From NCBI GenBank assembly GCA_950022655.1, contig OX465583.1, positions 17,287,318 through 17,351,317 on the forward strand: a stretch of DNA of 64,000 bases, in the 5' to 3' direction. Position 1 is the stretch's first letter. Each line of letters starts with the position of its first letter. Of this stretch, positions 21,721 to 34,335 are shown piece after piece. Under the pieces are notes generated by a model. The model ran no database searches. It saw only the letters and a list, made by a program, of their open reading frames with translations, and was not told the DNA's origin. This DNA is from Alentia gelatinosa (lineage: Eukaryota; Annelida; Polychaeta; Phyllodocida; Polynoidae). The position numbers were made by a program, and so were the translations under genes.

Positions 21721-24190
21721 TGGGAATAAAACGAGCGTTACAACAAAAAATGTCTCGCGTGTTGTACACAGAGTGGCGTGTGTAACCACCAGGCGTGTGT
21801 GTGTTTGGAGGTGGGGGGATGTAAGTAGCACGTGGAGAAACACTTCACATTGTGTGATATCCACACAGCGCACGTAACACAACAGCAGCGGCAGGAGGCT
21901 AAGGGCACTAATTAGAGGTCACCAGGTACGATCACTCTCCAAGGTCAAATTTAAAACAAATACGTCACAACGAGGCTACATGCCCGCAGGACATACGGGC
22001 ATTTTCTCTGATTTATTGCTTAATAAGGGCGTTCATCTCCTCGGCGTCTCCCCGGCGTCTGAGACCCGCGGGGCGACAAAGAACGCTGGTCGGAGGGTTG
22101 TAGCTAGTGTGAGTGGTCTATGTACACCGAGATCCAGTTAGAAATACGTATCACAATTATGTCAATGCATATAATTATACTGTATGAAGGATACTTTTGT
22201 ATCCCAAGACAACTTTTTGCAGTGTCAGATATGTGTACACACTTTGTAATTTAATTCACTGACCTCGGGGGTAGATATTTGAGCCACGCCTCTCCTAACA
22301 AGCCTAACTTATGTGTTTGTACAAAGTATGTGACAATAGGGGCAATTTACATATAGCGGGTACGTGTAGTAGTCAATATACATAGTCTACATCAGAATAG
22401 AGAACTGGCACACTACCAGAAGCATATGTTCAATCCAGAAACAGTCCCTTCTATAGAGATGGTAACGACGAGGGAAGTTATCCTGAGATGATACCTATGT
22501 GATTAGGAAAGTTGGTTCTAAATTGATACTATGTAGGTATTATTCATTGATCCATTCCGTCACATCCGCCAATATTGAACACCTACTTGTACATACTTAT
22601 CGTTATAAATGTATATGCATAGGAACGGGTATTGTTGTAAACAAGGAATGTAAGTTGTTATCCAGATAAAAACCTGCTACGCAGAGATGGCTATAGCTTT
22701 TGTTGCAATTAAAGATATGTATAAATACAGCTTCGATATTGACCGGTAATCAGCATATTTAATTAGGTGAGGAGTTATAAGGGGTGCCACACACAGATAA
22801 GTGATCAGATATGTCCCTCGCCCAATAATGCCCCCAAGTTAACCAACGACACAGGCGGTGGGGTAGAAAATCGCAATTCTATTGCACACTTTGGACATAA
22901 TTACTTAGGAATAACTTCTATCACCCTCTTTCTAGCATTACGCTTTGTTGGTCGACGTCCTGCACAAATTTGCCTGAGATACGTTAAGACTTCCCTACGA
23001 TAAAGGGAGTTAATCGGTGGAAACAAACTTGTACAGTGTGTTACATTACAAGAGGGGAACACTATTTCGCAGGCTACAGTTTTCGCATGACACCAAACTT
23101 GAACTGGAACACATTTCTGCGCAAGACTATTGATCCCCTCCCCCGATATCCAAGATGGCGGCTACAAGGCGTCACCTGTGAAGGGTCTATAACACCCGAC
23201 GCACACAGAGACCATTTTAGAGGTCACCTCATTCCGGGCCCTTCTCACAAATTGACGAGACCAATTGTCCCTCCTTTTTAATCGACATTTTCAGAAGGAA
23301 TGTGCCTTGAACTAAACGACCTTGTAAGTTGAACGCAAAAATATATATTTAATGATGCCGCTGTTTTACAAAAACCAAAAGAATAAAAAAAAAGTAAGAA
23401 AAAAGCAGACGACAACAGAAGCGCCGATCTATGGCGGGAATCCCACCTGCCGAGTGGCATGGACACCAGGCCGTGCTAATGATTATTTGGGCTGATTATA
23501 ATGGTGTTTTCTGTTCAAACATTGTTATCGGTGTAAGAAGAGCGGTTTGACACTGGCATGTAGAGGGCATTATGTTCGCGACACGCGAGAGAACAACCCA
23601 ATTCCTAAGGAGGATCAAAGCTTGACGCTGTTTTTCTGTCTCGACTCCTCAACCAGAAATCCCGTGAGCCACATGATCAAGGGCCAGTACACTTTTAAAA
23701 AAGATATTCGTTTCGTTATCTTCTACTCTGACATGAAGTGAGCTCGTACTTTCCGATTGATATACTAAAGGCCTGTTATGTACAGTGGTCAGGCTAGGAT
23801 GGTTTAGCATGAGAGGAGGAATTAAACAGGAACTTCAACATTTTTCTCCCGAAATCACATTATTTAGCTCAGAGGAGCCTTGTGATGGATGTTGGGAATA
23901 ATATGCTACACGGGACATATGTCTTCAATAAACCACTGACAAGAAACATCTCATCCTCCTTGCAGGTGTAAATGGGAGATTGTTTGAAAGAGGATTTATT
24001 CTTCAGTCCTTGTACGACTCCCATTCACGACAAAGTGATACTCTGATGAATCATATGATCTTTGAAGGAATTGCGCGATTGTCAAGGGCTGATGAATCCA
24101 AATTGTTCGCTCTATATTGTACTGCCTTCTCTTTTGTTTGTTTATTCGACTACAACATCTGTTACATAACTGTTCTTCCTGTTGTGCCAG
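21721..24190. other. Gene-poor DNA, no exon supported
   Basis: Unique-looking sequence with short unrelated open frames, for example 23547-23741 (ending HMIKGQYTFKKDIRFVIFYS), which has no recognised domain and no convincing acceptor. Confidence 0.35.
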
Positions 24191-24199
24191 TGAATGGTG

Positions 24200-24785
24200 G
24201 TATCAACTTGACCTTTACTTGTATGTTGCCCTGCCTCCCTGTTATGTACTTGTATATCATACAGCGTCGTTACTGGCTTATTGTATACTGCCTCCTCGTC
24301 CCTTACTTGCGAGTCCTTTACTCAATAGTCCTATACTCTCTCATTCTATACTTGCTTGTCTCTTACTTTCCCATCCCAAACTTGCTCGTCCCCTACACTC
24401 CTACTCGCTCGCCTGCTGCTAGCTCACCCCATACCCGCTCGTCCCGTACTTACTCAAACCCCTACTTGTTTGTCCCCTATTTACCCATCCCATACTCGCT
24501 TGTCCTGCGCTAGCTCGTCTCCTACTCCCTTGTCCCCTACTTGCTCGACCCTTACATTCTTGACCCCTACGTTCTCTTCCCATACTTGCTTGCACCGTAC
24601 TTGCTTGTACTGTACTTGTTTGTTCTATACTTGCTCGTCCCCTACTCGCTTGTCCCAGACTTGGTCATCCCTACTTGCTCATCCCCTACTTGCTCGTCCC
24701 CACTTGCTTGACCCCTACTTGCTTGTCCCCTACTTGCTCGTCCGCTACTTGCTGAGTTGCTCGTCCCCTGCTTTCTCATCGTGCC
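24200..24785. repeat. 15-bp minisatellite (TTGCTCGTCCCCTAC)
   Basis: Tandem, degenerate copies of TTGCTCGTCCCCTAC. As 15 is a multiple of three, the unit gives long stop-free frames with a YLLVPY/HTRSS pattern (23980-24513 and 24356-24790). These are repeat by-products and not genes. Confidence 0.85.
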
Positions 24786-24940
24786 AGTAGTGATTCAGCA
24801 TTCTGCACTTTATTAAGCGAGCATCTCCGGGCGAATCTGAGCTGGTCTCCGGCGTGGGTCTGTAGCACCTGAGTGTGACCTGCCGGGTACCGACCTCTTC
24901 ACGCTGAGGCATGAAGACGATCGGCAAACATTCCTGTCAG

Positions 24941-24957
24941 CCCCCCCCCCCCCCCCC
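24941..24957. repeat. Poly-C tract
   Basis: Seventeen consecutive C bases, a spot where length errors or polymorphism are expected. Confidence 0.9.
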
Positions 24958-25239
24958 ACCACCTTACACACAGACAATCCGCCAACTTTTCCCTGCCGCC
25001 CCAACACACAGGAGGGGTAGGGGGCGGGGGTCTGCAAATATTTTGCTACGGAAACAGAAAATGTTGGTCGTCGGGGAGACAAGAGTGAGGATGGAGGGGG
25101 AGGGGGTGTACTTCCACCTGCACCGCCACCTGCACTGTCCCTCCCCGTCTCTTCCCCCGAGCACCTGCGTCCTCAGTACCCCCTGGCGGACAGGTAAAGA
25201 ACTGTAGCAGAGACAGGTATATCACAACATTTGCCCAGT

Positions 25240-25415
25240 TGTGATTAGTGAGGCCTGGTCGGGCGATGTGTGCTTGTTACTATGAGGAGGGCCCAGGGTA
25301 AGACAGGCGGGGCTGTGTGGGGCCCTGCCTGTGTATGGTGTCAGTGAGGTGTGCCTGTTACTATAACGGGCCGAGGTACGATGGGTGGGCTATGTGGACC
25401 CTGTCTGTGTCTGGT
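25240..25415. repeat. Two-copy tandem repeat of about 81 bp
   Basis: GTGTGCTTGTTACTAT at about 25268 returns as GTGTGCCTGTTACTAT at about 25349, with GGGCTGTGTGGGGCCCTG and GGGCTATGTGGACCCTG following in each copy. Confidence 0.6.
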
Positions 25416-27058
25416 GTTATAGAGGACATAGAGACGAATCGATGGTACTGTAGATATAAGGGGTCTTTAGGTGAGATGGCCTCTATAGCGAGTTGGTCGC
25501 ATTACTTACACGAAATAGAGGGGAACGGTTGTGGACCGGTCCAAAATGTTCATAATGAAACCCTGGTCGGAGTAGCAAGTTAGTCGTTAGGTGAGATCCT
25601 AATATCTATATACATTGATAAGGAACTGCGTGAGAGGTGTCAGAAGTTTTGGGTATGCCACGAGTTTTAATGCGTAGTCATTCCAAATATCCCTCTACCT
25701 GTCCTGATATTGATTTGGGCAGGGACCCAGTCTTTTGATTTTCAACATGTATGTACATGTATAATGCCATTGCACGGCAACTTTACTGAGTAGGACTTCG
25801 CGTCCCACATGTAAGTCATGACCAATGCAAGTGACATGCGGTTGATGAAGTGGACACGTCGAAGAGAAGGCCACTAATTAACCCGTTAAATGCACGGTAC
25901 ACGAGGAGCCAGAAAATCGGTCGACAGATGGAAACGCTGTGTAGTCTATAGGAGGCGCCAGTTATTTGGAAGGGATATTTTCTCAAGGAGAATCACAGAC
26001 TGACTTGTGTACAAGGTGTAAATAATTGGTTGAGTTTTGTCGGCAGTTGGAAACGGCACATCACACAAATGTAACGAGAACAGCGTTCTTGTATTTGATT
26101 AAGGTTTTTGTGCATGGGCAATATGCTCTTATACGATGCCTAGTTTAAGGAGGGGTTATACTTTCATCGTGCTGGAAAAACTATACCAGCACTATCTGTG
26201 CGCAAACTCTGTGGCATTGGGAAAGGTGCAAAGGCCCAGTGTCTTTGTGTCTTGGAGGCGTGCCCAGCTGACCAATCACTACCGACATATTTGATCCTAG
26301 AAAGGGAATTATAGAAAAGTCATGTTGACTGGGGACCACAAACGACTCATAGACTGAATATAAACCATACCCTTTTAAAATGTATTATTCATAATTCCAC
26401 TCTCATTCATCAAGAATAAACATACCAGTTGTTTCCAGTTCTTTCTGATTATAGCCCTGCTGTGACTGTGAGCTACCAAGCCTTCCTGACCCTCACTAAA
26501 AGAGTATATATGAAAAGCTGGGTGCTCCATTGGCCGTCGTCGTAATGGACGGACGCAGGGACGGACGCTGATCTTCTCTTATGACAACATGGCGGCTTAC
26601 GCAGGCGCGTGGGGAATGCTTGGAAACAGGGCGTATTCTCGCCGTCAGCGTCGTTATTGTTACACAGGGGGAGCGCCGGGTCAACACCTCCTCCCCAATG
26701 GGACGGCGGCTGGCATTTCTACCCCCAACTAAAAGTCGCTCTCACTCCGGTGTCACCTTCTACTCCTACCAAATACTCGGAGAGTCCTCCGTGCGAGACT
26801 CCACCACCTGGAGTAGCCCCCGGGGGTGGGGGGGGGGGGGCAAAGTGGAAGGCTAGAGTCAACAGTTCCCCGATATCAAAACCCGGCTACCGAAAACGGA
26901 TCGGCACAACTCCGCCCAACAGCCTGACTGTAAATTCCTCGTCGACATGGTCGATTACTTAGTTCTGACAGAGTTTGAGCAGCAAGAGGAGAAGTGTCCC
27001 TCTTACACGATTGGTTGTTGCATTAGTTCCTGGGGTATATGATATAGATCATAAATGA
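25416..27058. other. Gene-poor DNA, no exon supported
   Basis: Contains a G-run at about 26826-26840 in a GC-rich patch (26520-26900) whose overlapping frames are low-complexity Pro/Ser. Nothing recognised. Confidence 0.35.
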
Positions 27059-27197
27059 GACCTATTCAAGTTTAAGGTCAGAGCTCGTATCCCATCGAGT
27101 TTGAATCGCGTAGTAATTCACAAGGCGAAGCCGCGTAAATTACGTTGCGATTCAAACGAGATTGAATCGAGCTCTGACCCTAAACTCGAATAGGTTT
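27059..27197. repeat. Long foldback hairpin 1
   Basis: Left arm phrases ACCTATTCAAGTTTAAGGTC, AGAGCTCG, GTTTGAATCGC, GTAATTCAC are met in reverse complement by GTAAATTACG, GCGATTCAAAC, CGAGCTCTGACC, CTAAACTCGAATAGGT. Arms of about 65 bp meet at GGCGAAGCC near 27127, leaving almost no loop. Transcribed, this would form one long imperfect stem. Confidence 0.85.
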
Positions 27198-28329
27198 CTG
27201 AAGTCATCACATCCTTCACTTTGACTAATGGGCTAACATTTGTGACAGAATACCTCCATTGGATTTCCCCCCCTAAATATATCATGGGTGTTGGATACTA
27301 GTTCCCAATGTTAAGTCTATGGAGAAGAAAAACCAGGGTGAGAGATTACGAGCACCTGTAATCTCCGCCTGGTGAATTACACAGCCCCCCATATATATAT
27401 GTTTTGGTGTGGAGACTCCGTAATCGGTGGATAATAAACTAGGGATTGCCATATTACGGTGTTTTAGTATGCTACGTAATCTATGATAGCTTTGCCTCAT
27501 GACTCCACAACCAAAACTTATGGTGTATTTTCAGTGGATACAGATCTCGATGCCGTTCCTTCTTATTATGGGTGTAAATTTTAAGCAGAAAACTGGTTGT
27601 CCCGGGCAGACAGACAACTGGCTGTCCCGGACATGGAGGACATGGAGACGCTTGTCTCCGGCTGGCAGGCTCCTTCACAGCGACCCCTCCCGTCAGAAAT
27701 CTGCCCCTCCGTCCGTTAAGTGGCGCTTTTATTTGTACGTCAGGAAGATGACATTTCACAACTATTACTTTTTATCTGTAATAAAGATTCATCCACCACC
27801 AGTGATCAGCTACTAACGAGTACGTCTAGCAGCAATAGACAATGAAAGTGTTCATTCTATGAATCACGTTTTCTGAAGTACAATGTATTAGAGGGTCCAA
27901 TCAAGGTTCCTGTAGTAAATCAAAATTCTCATTTGTGGGAAGGAACACACGTCCAGGTTGCATGATAGAAGAATACCATGGGTGTTGTATCAATATCTAT
28001 TTATTAGATGTATCTGCCTGATCCTATAATATTCTATCATACTGTCAGGTTATGTCTTAGTGGAGTCGGCGAAATCATATGGAATCACCTCAGATCAACC
28101 TTAATTATGACAACTTATGTATTCTTTTAAAATATCAAATAAACCAATATTTGAGGGGAAAATTTGCTAATTAATCATGACATATATATCCCTACATGAA
28201 CACAGAAAAGAACTGTGTTGAAGATAGACATTCTATGAGAGAACCAATAACCTATCGTTGCTAGCTTTTGTTCTAGTTTTACTGTTAGAAACTATTAAGT
28301 ATTTCATCGCTGTGGTACAATTAAAGATG

Positions 28330-29200
28330 CGCTGCACCTCACTTTGTATTGTGTGATTGAGACAGGTCCGCTTTTAGAGGTCCTGCCCCTCACTGTGTAT
28401 TGTGTGATTGAGACAGGTCAGCTTAAGATGCTTTGTCACTGGCCTTTTGAACTTGTTGCAGGTCTTACAGAGACATGCCAGCTTTATGACAACACACCAT
28501 ACAGAGAAATAGCAGTTTTGAGCTCTGAGAGATTTGATGGATGCATGTGGTAGTAGTGATATATACACCACGTGTCATACAGGTACAGGGCAGCTTTAAG
28601 AGCTAGCTGTACGCCATACAGAGACAGGTCAGCTTTATTATTCAGCCACATGTATTAGAGAGGTAGACTCTAAGGCCCGGCGTCCACCTACTACGATATG
28701 GCACCGATATGGTCTACGATGCACCTCCCGATACAAAATCAAAATCGCGTCGGAAGGTCACCTAATATCGGGGCAGTTGACCACGTTTCTGCGATTAGAC
28801 ACCGATAAAAAACCCATACAATGCGTGGTGGATTGGCATATCTAGACATATATGTCTACGATTTTGCACCTTCCCGATATGTCTCCGATATTTGCTTTTT
28901 GTATCGGTGCCATATCGGTAGGTCTAAATTTCTATCGTAGTAGGTGGACGCCAGGCCTTAAGCTGACCGCTCGTCATACAAAGACAAATTAACTTTATGA
29001 TCTAAATACATGTCATACACATGTTACAGAGACAACGTTAAGCGCTAGCACGCATAATAGAGATACACGCTAGCTTAAAGAGATTTCCACACATCATATA
29101 GACAGACCCCGGTCAGCTTTTATATTTAGCCAGGTATCACATAGAGACAGGTCAGCTTTAAGAGCTAGGCACACACCACTCCAAGACAGATCACCTTTAA
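28330..29200. repeat. Degenerate tandem array (GAGACAGGTCAGCTTTA), split by a MITE
   Basis: Units of roughly 50-60 bp built on CATACAGAGACAGGTCAGCT and TTAAGAGCTAG run from about 28330 to 28670 and continue from 28961 to 29200. The gap is exactly the MITE annotated between these coordinates, so the array existed first. Confidence 0.7.
28671..28960 (+). mobile_element. MITE family M1, copy 1
   Basis: 290-bp element with ends TAAGGCCCGGCGTCCACCTA and GTAGGTGGACGCCAGGCCTTA-type inverse (inverted repeat of about 30 bp, reaching CTACTACGATA). The interior has repeated CGATAT motifs (CCGATATGTCTCCGATATTTG, CCATATCGGTAGG). Flanking TA/TTA suggests a 2-3 bp target duplication. No coding capacity. 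Three more copies at 30220, 49150 and 49970. Confidence 0.9.
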
Positions 29201-29559
29201 GAGGGTTAGTGTTAGATCCTTGGCTATTGGGTGTCATAACCTAACACAGGTGGTGAGTGATTCACCCCTCACTCCAGTCTTGGCGTGTGTGTATGTGCAA
29301 CGAATACAGTCATTGGTATGTGGGAGGGACGTGGAGGGAAGGGGCGGGGTATAGGAGGAGGGAACAATACCTGCCCTGTCTGCGCTCTGACAGGCGTGAA
29401 CACTACGGTCAATGCTGTCAGATTATCAAATTGCTGGTCACTGACTCCAGCTTAACCAGACGAGATGTCAGGTGAGGTGTTTTGCCTCTCTGGGAGAGAT
29501 ATGATGAGTAGATATAACAGGTTGCGGCCATGTGACTATATCAGTTATGTCAAATTTTT

Positions 29560-29855
29560 ACACTCCTTTGAATATATGTAGACTCAGCAGGGTTGTCGTT
29601 TTTCTACTTGTCCTGAGGAAACCCTTGTTTTAATCATAAAATTGCCTTTTCTTGTGTAAAACAAAGATGGTATAAATTGAACCTCATTCATGAATGACAA
29701 TAAAACAGTGAGTTGAACCTCCCGACACACGCTGAGCCCTAGTACATGGCCAACGTTCATAGTTTGTCCATGTTTTTGGTCTTTCGGAGGCAGCGAATTC
29801 CACATGAAAAATATGTCCTCTGTTTTTTTTCTGACCCCAACTGACATCCCTTGTA
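29560..29855. repeat. Dispersed repeat R3, longest copy
   Basis: Holds all R3 phrases: CTTGTCCTGAGGAAACCCTTG, CTTGTGTAAAACAAAGATGG, GTTGAACCTCCCGACACACG, ACATGGCCAACGTTCATAG, GCGAATTCCACATGAAAAAT, CTGACCCCAACTGACATCCC. The copy at 52515-52800 matches along its length. It may be a SINE or a DNA-element relic; no promoter boxes or inverted ends were found. Confidence 0.65.
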
Positions 29856-30219
29856 CATTTAATACGAGCTAGTATAGCCCTTAGGTACCGAAATCAACTA
29901 CTCAACTCGAAGTGAATTACTCACCCGAAATTAAAAGTGTCACATGTATAACCATCGTCATGAGTAAAGCTAAATCTGCGTGAAACATGGTGACAGTTAT
30001 AAATCCATAAAACACTACACTTTATCCCCAATTCTCACCGAGCCAACAGGATATGAACCTATAACAATCAGATCGATGGATGATGCAGTACTGATTCCAC
30101 CAGCACGACTATTTTTTGAGTGATAGGATTGGACAGTGTCTTGCAGTACCTTGCTAGATCATGCCAGAGCGTACCACATCATACGATTTGCTTGCCTCAT
30201 TACCCCTCTGTATGGCGTA

Positions 30220-30506
30220 TAAGGCCCGGCGTCCACCTACTACGATATGGCTACGATACGGTCTACGATGCACCTCCCGATAGAAAATCAAAATCGCGTC
30301 TGAAGGGTCCATAATATCGGGGCAGTTGACCACGTCTCTGCGATTAGACACCGACATAAACCCTATACAATGCGTGGTGGATTGGCATGTCTAGACATAT
30401 GTCCACGATTTTGTACCTTCCCGATATGTCTCCGATATTTGCTTTTTGTATCGGTGCCATATCGGTAGGTCTAAATTTCTATCGTAGTAGGTGGACGCCA
30501 GGCCTA
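30220..30506 (+). mobile_element. MITE family M1, copy 2
   Basis: Same structure and orientation as the copy 1.5 kb upstream, with TAAGGCCCGG at the left and GGACGCCAGGCCTAA at the right. Differences are scattered substitutions (for example GATATGGCTACGATACGG in place of GATATGGCACCGATATGG). Confidence 0.9.
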
Positions 30507-31950
30507 ACGTTTGATAAATTTTGATTTAATTGAGATATCAGGAAACGAGTTTTAGATTTATCACCACCTTAATTCACTATATACATGTACACATGCCCTA
30601 TATTCTGTAAATACGCACAGTTTCGCCATATCACGTAAAAAAACGCGGAACACTGTACGTTAGTTTCGGGTAAATAAATATAGAACGACTCACCCTGTTT
30701 ATACAAGTTACAAAGTCGATGATATTCTCATTTTGTAGCTTGGACAGCATATGGTCAGGTCGTTTTACCATGCACTCCCCGGATTGCCTTTCTTGTAATT
30801 TTGTACTGAGTTTATTACCAACATCACGTACCATCCACTTCCCCTCTGTTATACTCAATTTACACAGTCTATCCATCATACCTTTTAAAAACTCAAGTTC
30901 TGTCAGATAATCCTAGGCTGGGTAGGGTAATAATGCTCTTATTATGATGGTTAACCTGATACTCGCGGTCATTTTACATGAAGGCCCGGTAATCATAGCG
31001 CATCTCACCCAACATTGATTTATCGGACCGCCAATGTAATTTCCTGTATTGTTGTCACAAAAAGATTCAGTTGTATTGAACAACATGCTTGTTGTTAGTA
31101 TTTATATAGAATGATCTGATCATGTTGTGCAACCTACAAAACGAGATGATAATTTAAGGTTTGTGTGGAACAAAGTGAGTTCCCTACTGGTCCGTACAGT
31201 ATTTCTACGTTATTTGGCGAAAAGGTGCGTATTTGCAGTAAATACATCATGACAAAACCCCATGAATAACATAACTAAGGGACCAGTTTCTATGTTTCTA
31301 CTTATAAATATATACCTCAGAATTATTTTTTTTTGTAATAGTCCCTTTGTGCTGGAAGAAAAAATACCAATTCCGTAATGGTATACCATTTACTATGATA
31401 ATTCCTGGGTTTAGTTTATTCAAGAAGATTGACAATAAATACAACAAATGATGATTTTGTGGAGAGGGAACTCTGTAAACCACTCAAGACGGATCTTTAA
31501 AATTCTCGTGGACCACCTGCCCACAAAACCATCGGTTATCGTCCATTTATATCAGTTGTTAGGTAAAGATTTATACTTGTTTCAATCAGCACATTAACCT
31601 TGCATACTTTACTTCTAAAAGGCGGTCACATAGCGTGGATTAAGCTTATTTAAGCCATACGGAATGTCCTGTGTTTGCATAACGTACGCTTTTACTGTCA
31701 TTAAACTCACATCTGTGACGGCTGCCACTGAGCTGAATCCAAGCACGGAGATTTGTCTGGGACTGGTTCCCAGGCCCTGTGCTCGGTGTTTGTTTGCTGT
31801 CTGTGGAGAGTGGGTGTCGTGTTGAATGCGGGGAGGACATTCCTGCAGCCTCATTGAGTCTACACAGATATGTTTAATGTTAACTCCGGCACAGAGCCCA
31901 GTGTCGATGTCTCCAAACATATTATCCTTACCAAACACAGCCCCGCACAC
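30507..31950. other. Gene-poor DNA, no exon supported
   Basis: A minus-strand frame at 31615-31953 (112 codons, containing GFSSVAAVTDVSLMTVKAY) is open but starts at TTG and has no recognised domain. Confidence 0.3.
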
Positions 31951-32245
31951 CAATCAGGAGCGCATTGCCGAATAATACGCTAGTCAGCAATCAGAGGCAC
32001 ATTACCGAATAATACTCTGTTCGACAATCAGAGGCACATTAATGCATAATACACTGCTCGATAATCACAAGCACGTTGCCCAATGTTATGCCAGACACCA
32101 ATCAGAGGCATTATACCAAATAATACGCCACTCGACAATCAGAAGCACATAGCCGCATAATACACTGCTTGGCAATCAGGAGCACATTGCCGAATAATAC
32201 ACCAGTCAACAATCGGTCCTGGAGCGAATTGCCGATTGATACACA
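31950..32245. repeat. ~45-bp tandem array (AATCAGAGGCACATTACCG)
   Basis: About seven degenerate copies of a unit made of CAATCAG-AGCACATTGCCG, AATAATACGC and CTC/CAGTCGA. Copies touch each other with no unique spacers. No leader or Cas context, so it is a minisatellite and not a CRISPR array. Confidence 0.8.
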
Positions 32246-33415
32246 TTTCGATGATCCTCATTTCAACTGGATGCTCACAGGTTCTGAGCCGAAACAAATA
32301 CAGACATATTAGAAACACCAAATGGTTGTCATACAACAAAGCCATTACGAACATTAACATGAAATTTTTACAGGCCAGAGGAGTCTAGTTTTTAAGTTAC
32401 CGAATCGTCTTTATTAATATATCTTATCGTGTGTTTAGAATATATGCAAATTAATGTTTGTGAATATATAGTTTATTTACCTCGAACATCCAGACACAAA
32501 AGAGTACTAATCTGTGGATTGCCTTTCTTTTTAAGACTTGAAAATTATCCATATGAAAGTAAGGTATGAAAAATAGACAAAAATCCCAAGTACAATCTAA
32601 CGATTGTGCCTGCTTTGTGATCGATAAAGATCGGTATTTTCTTATACTTTATATCTGGCGTCCTTTTCATCGTCTATTTATAGTTTTGAGAGCTGGAGAT
32701 AAAGATTGAGATTAGCAGATGAGTACTGAATGACGTCTCAAGTGATCGTAAGGGGAGGGTTTACAAAGATATAGAGAGACAGATAAGTCCTATTTCCGTC
32801 TGCCGACAAAATGACCGGCGATCTTAATAACAGCCACATAATCTAATATGCAAATATGGGGACGATGGTGCGAGCGCCGAAACTCAAAGGTAAAAGATCG
32901 TCTGTTTCCACCTGCCCACAGACCTTGGTTCCCTCTTGTAGACCACTTTTGTCCGTAAGTAGTGCTAAAAAGACGGTAGAAATTGTAAATGAAATCGGTC
33001 GCCGGCTTTTTTCCGTTGTATATCTGACAATTAAAAAGAAACCAGTAGGAGCTTGCTGACAAATTTATGGCAGAGTCAGCAGGCTAAACAGACCTTTAGT
33101 ATCAAGCGACCAAGAATCCTAACCCTGAAGGTATCTAGGTTGAGTGATGTGTCTCTCTGCATACCTTTGAGGTCTGTTTGATACTCTAAGACCGATAGTA
33201 ACTTAAGTCTTAGGCTGGTAGGCTAAGAATCGTTTAATAAAAGTTTCTTATCGTTCACCTACGGTAGCTATAGAACACGAGAGTGAAAAGACAGCCAGAT
33301 AGCGTAAAAGAAATCCTGCAGATGTTCCATATCGCCCATGGGCCTAAGTCGCCAAAACACTAGCGCTCTTACCCTTATGACACCTCTGGGATGGCATAGG
33401 TTTAGCTTTTTGACC
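32246..33415. other. Gene-poor DNA, no exon supported
   Basis: AT-rich with short chance frames on both strands; nothing recognised. Confidence 0.35.
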
Positions 33416-33525
33416 CTTTGGCTATGCCATGCTATGATGCCCGGAGGCATTCGCGGGCATAGTAAGCCGTGATGCTTGGAGGCATTCCCAGGCGTAGAAA
33501 GCTATGATGCCTTGAGGCATCATTT
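33416..33525. repeat. Three-copy ~44-bp tandem repeat
   Basis: GCTATGATGCCCGGAGGCAT, GCCGTGATGCTTGGAGGCAT and GCTATGATGCCTTGAGGCAT follow one another with GCGGGCATAGTAA/CAGGCGTAGAAA between. Each unit has an internal ATGCC..GGCAT dyad. Confidence 0.7.
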
Positions 33526-33829
33526 CCGAATTCAAGTTATTGTTTTTTCAAATAAAAAAAAGGTGAATATTTTGATAATATTTTTCCAACCTAACATCCT
33601 AATTAATTTGGATTAATATGGAAGTTTGATATAATGGCGTCACTCTGGATATATTTTGAAAATCGTCAGCGTACTACAGGGGTGAAAATGGTACTGCAGC
33701 AGCGTATTTCAGGTCAAATCATTTTTCCAACCATAATCCATTGCTTAAAACAAGGGCACATCTAGTATTGTCTTTTTAAATTTATAGCGACAACACCAAC
33801 AACCTTCATCTTGATTGCCAATACCACTA

Positions 33830-34335
33830 AGCCGTGACTGCCCACTCTACATAGCACTGACTTCCTTTCCTATATAGCACTTACTCCCCTAGACAGCACT
33901 GACTGCCCACCCTACGTGACCCTCATTGTCAGCCCTATACATCACAGACTGCCCACCCTACACAACACTGACTGCCCCCCCCCAACACAGCTCGGACTGC
34001 CTAACCTATACAACACTGACTGCCCACCTTATAAAGCACTGCCTGCCTGTCCTATACACCCCTCACAGCCCACCATACACAACCCTCACTGCCTACTCTA
34101 TACAGCACTGACCAATTGCCCCATAGAACACTGACTGCCCACCAAATACAGCACTGACTGCCCACCCTATACAGCACTGACTGACCATCCTACACAGCCC
34201 TCACTGGCCACGCCATACAGCGCTCACTGTCCTATGCATCACCTACTGCCCACCCTATACATCCCTCACTACCCGCCATATCAGCTCGAACTGCCCACCC
34301 TATACAACTCTCATTGCCCACCCCATACAACTGTG
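33830..34335. repeat. ~23-bp minisatellite (CAGCACTGACTGCCCACCCTATA)
   Basis: Many degenerate copies of a 23-base unit (CAGCACTGACTGCCCACCC plus TATA). Adjacent copies near 34150-34175 show the 23-base period exactly. No gene. Confidence 0.85.

Noticed and set aside
23547..23741. Possible next START exon (ends IRFVIFYSDMK)
   Set aside because: The weak likeness to the R-D-F-V-D strand does not extend, and there is no acceptor/donor pair in the right phase.
23980..24790. Long plus frames of 177 and 144 codons
   Set aside because: Their second halves are a 15-bp tandem repeat that keeps the frame open; no domain or splice context.
31615..31953. 112-codon minus frame
   Set aside because: No ATG at its start, no known domain and no splice context.
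31950..32245. CRISPR-like regular repeats
   Set aside because: Degenerate units touch each other without unique spacers, and the genome is eukaryotic.
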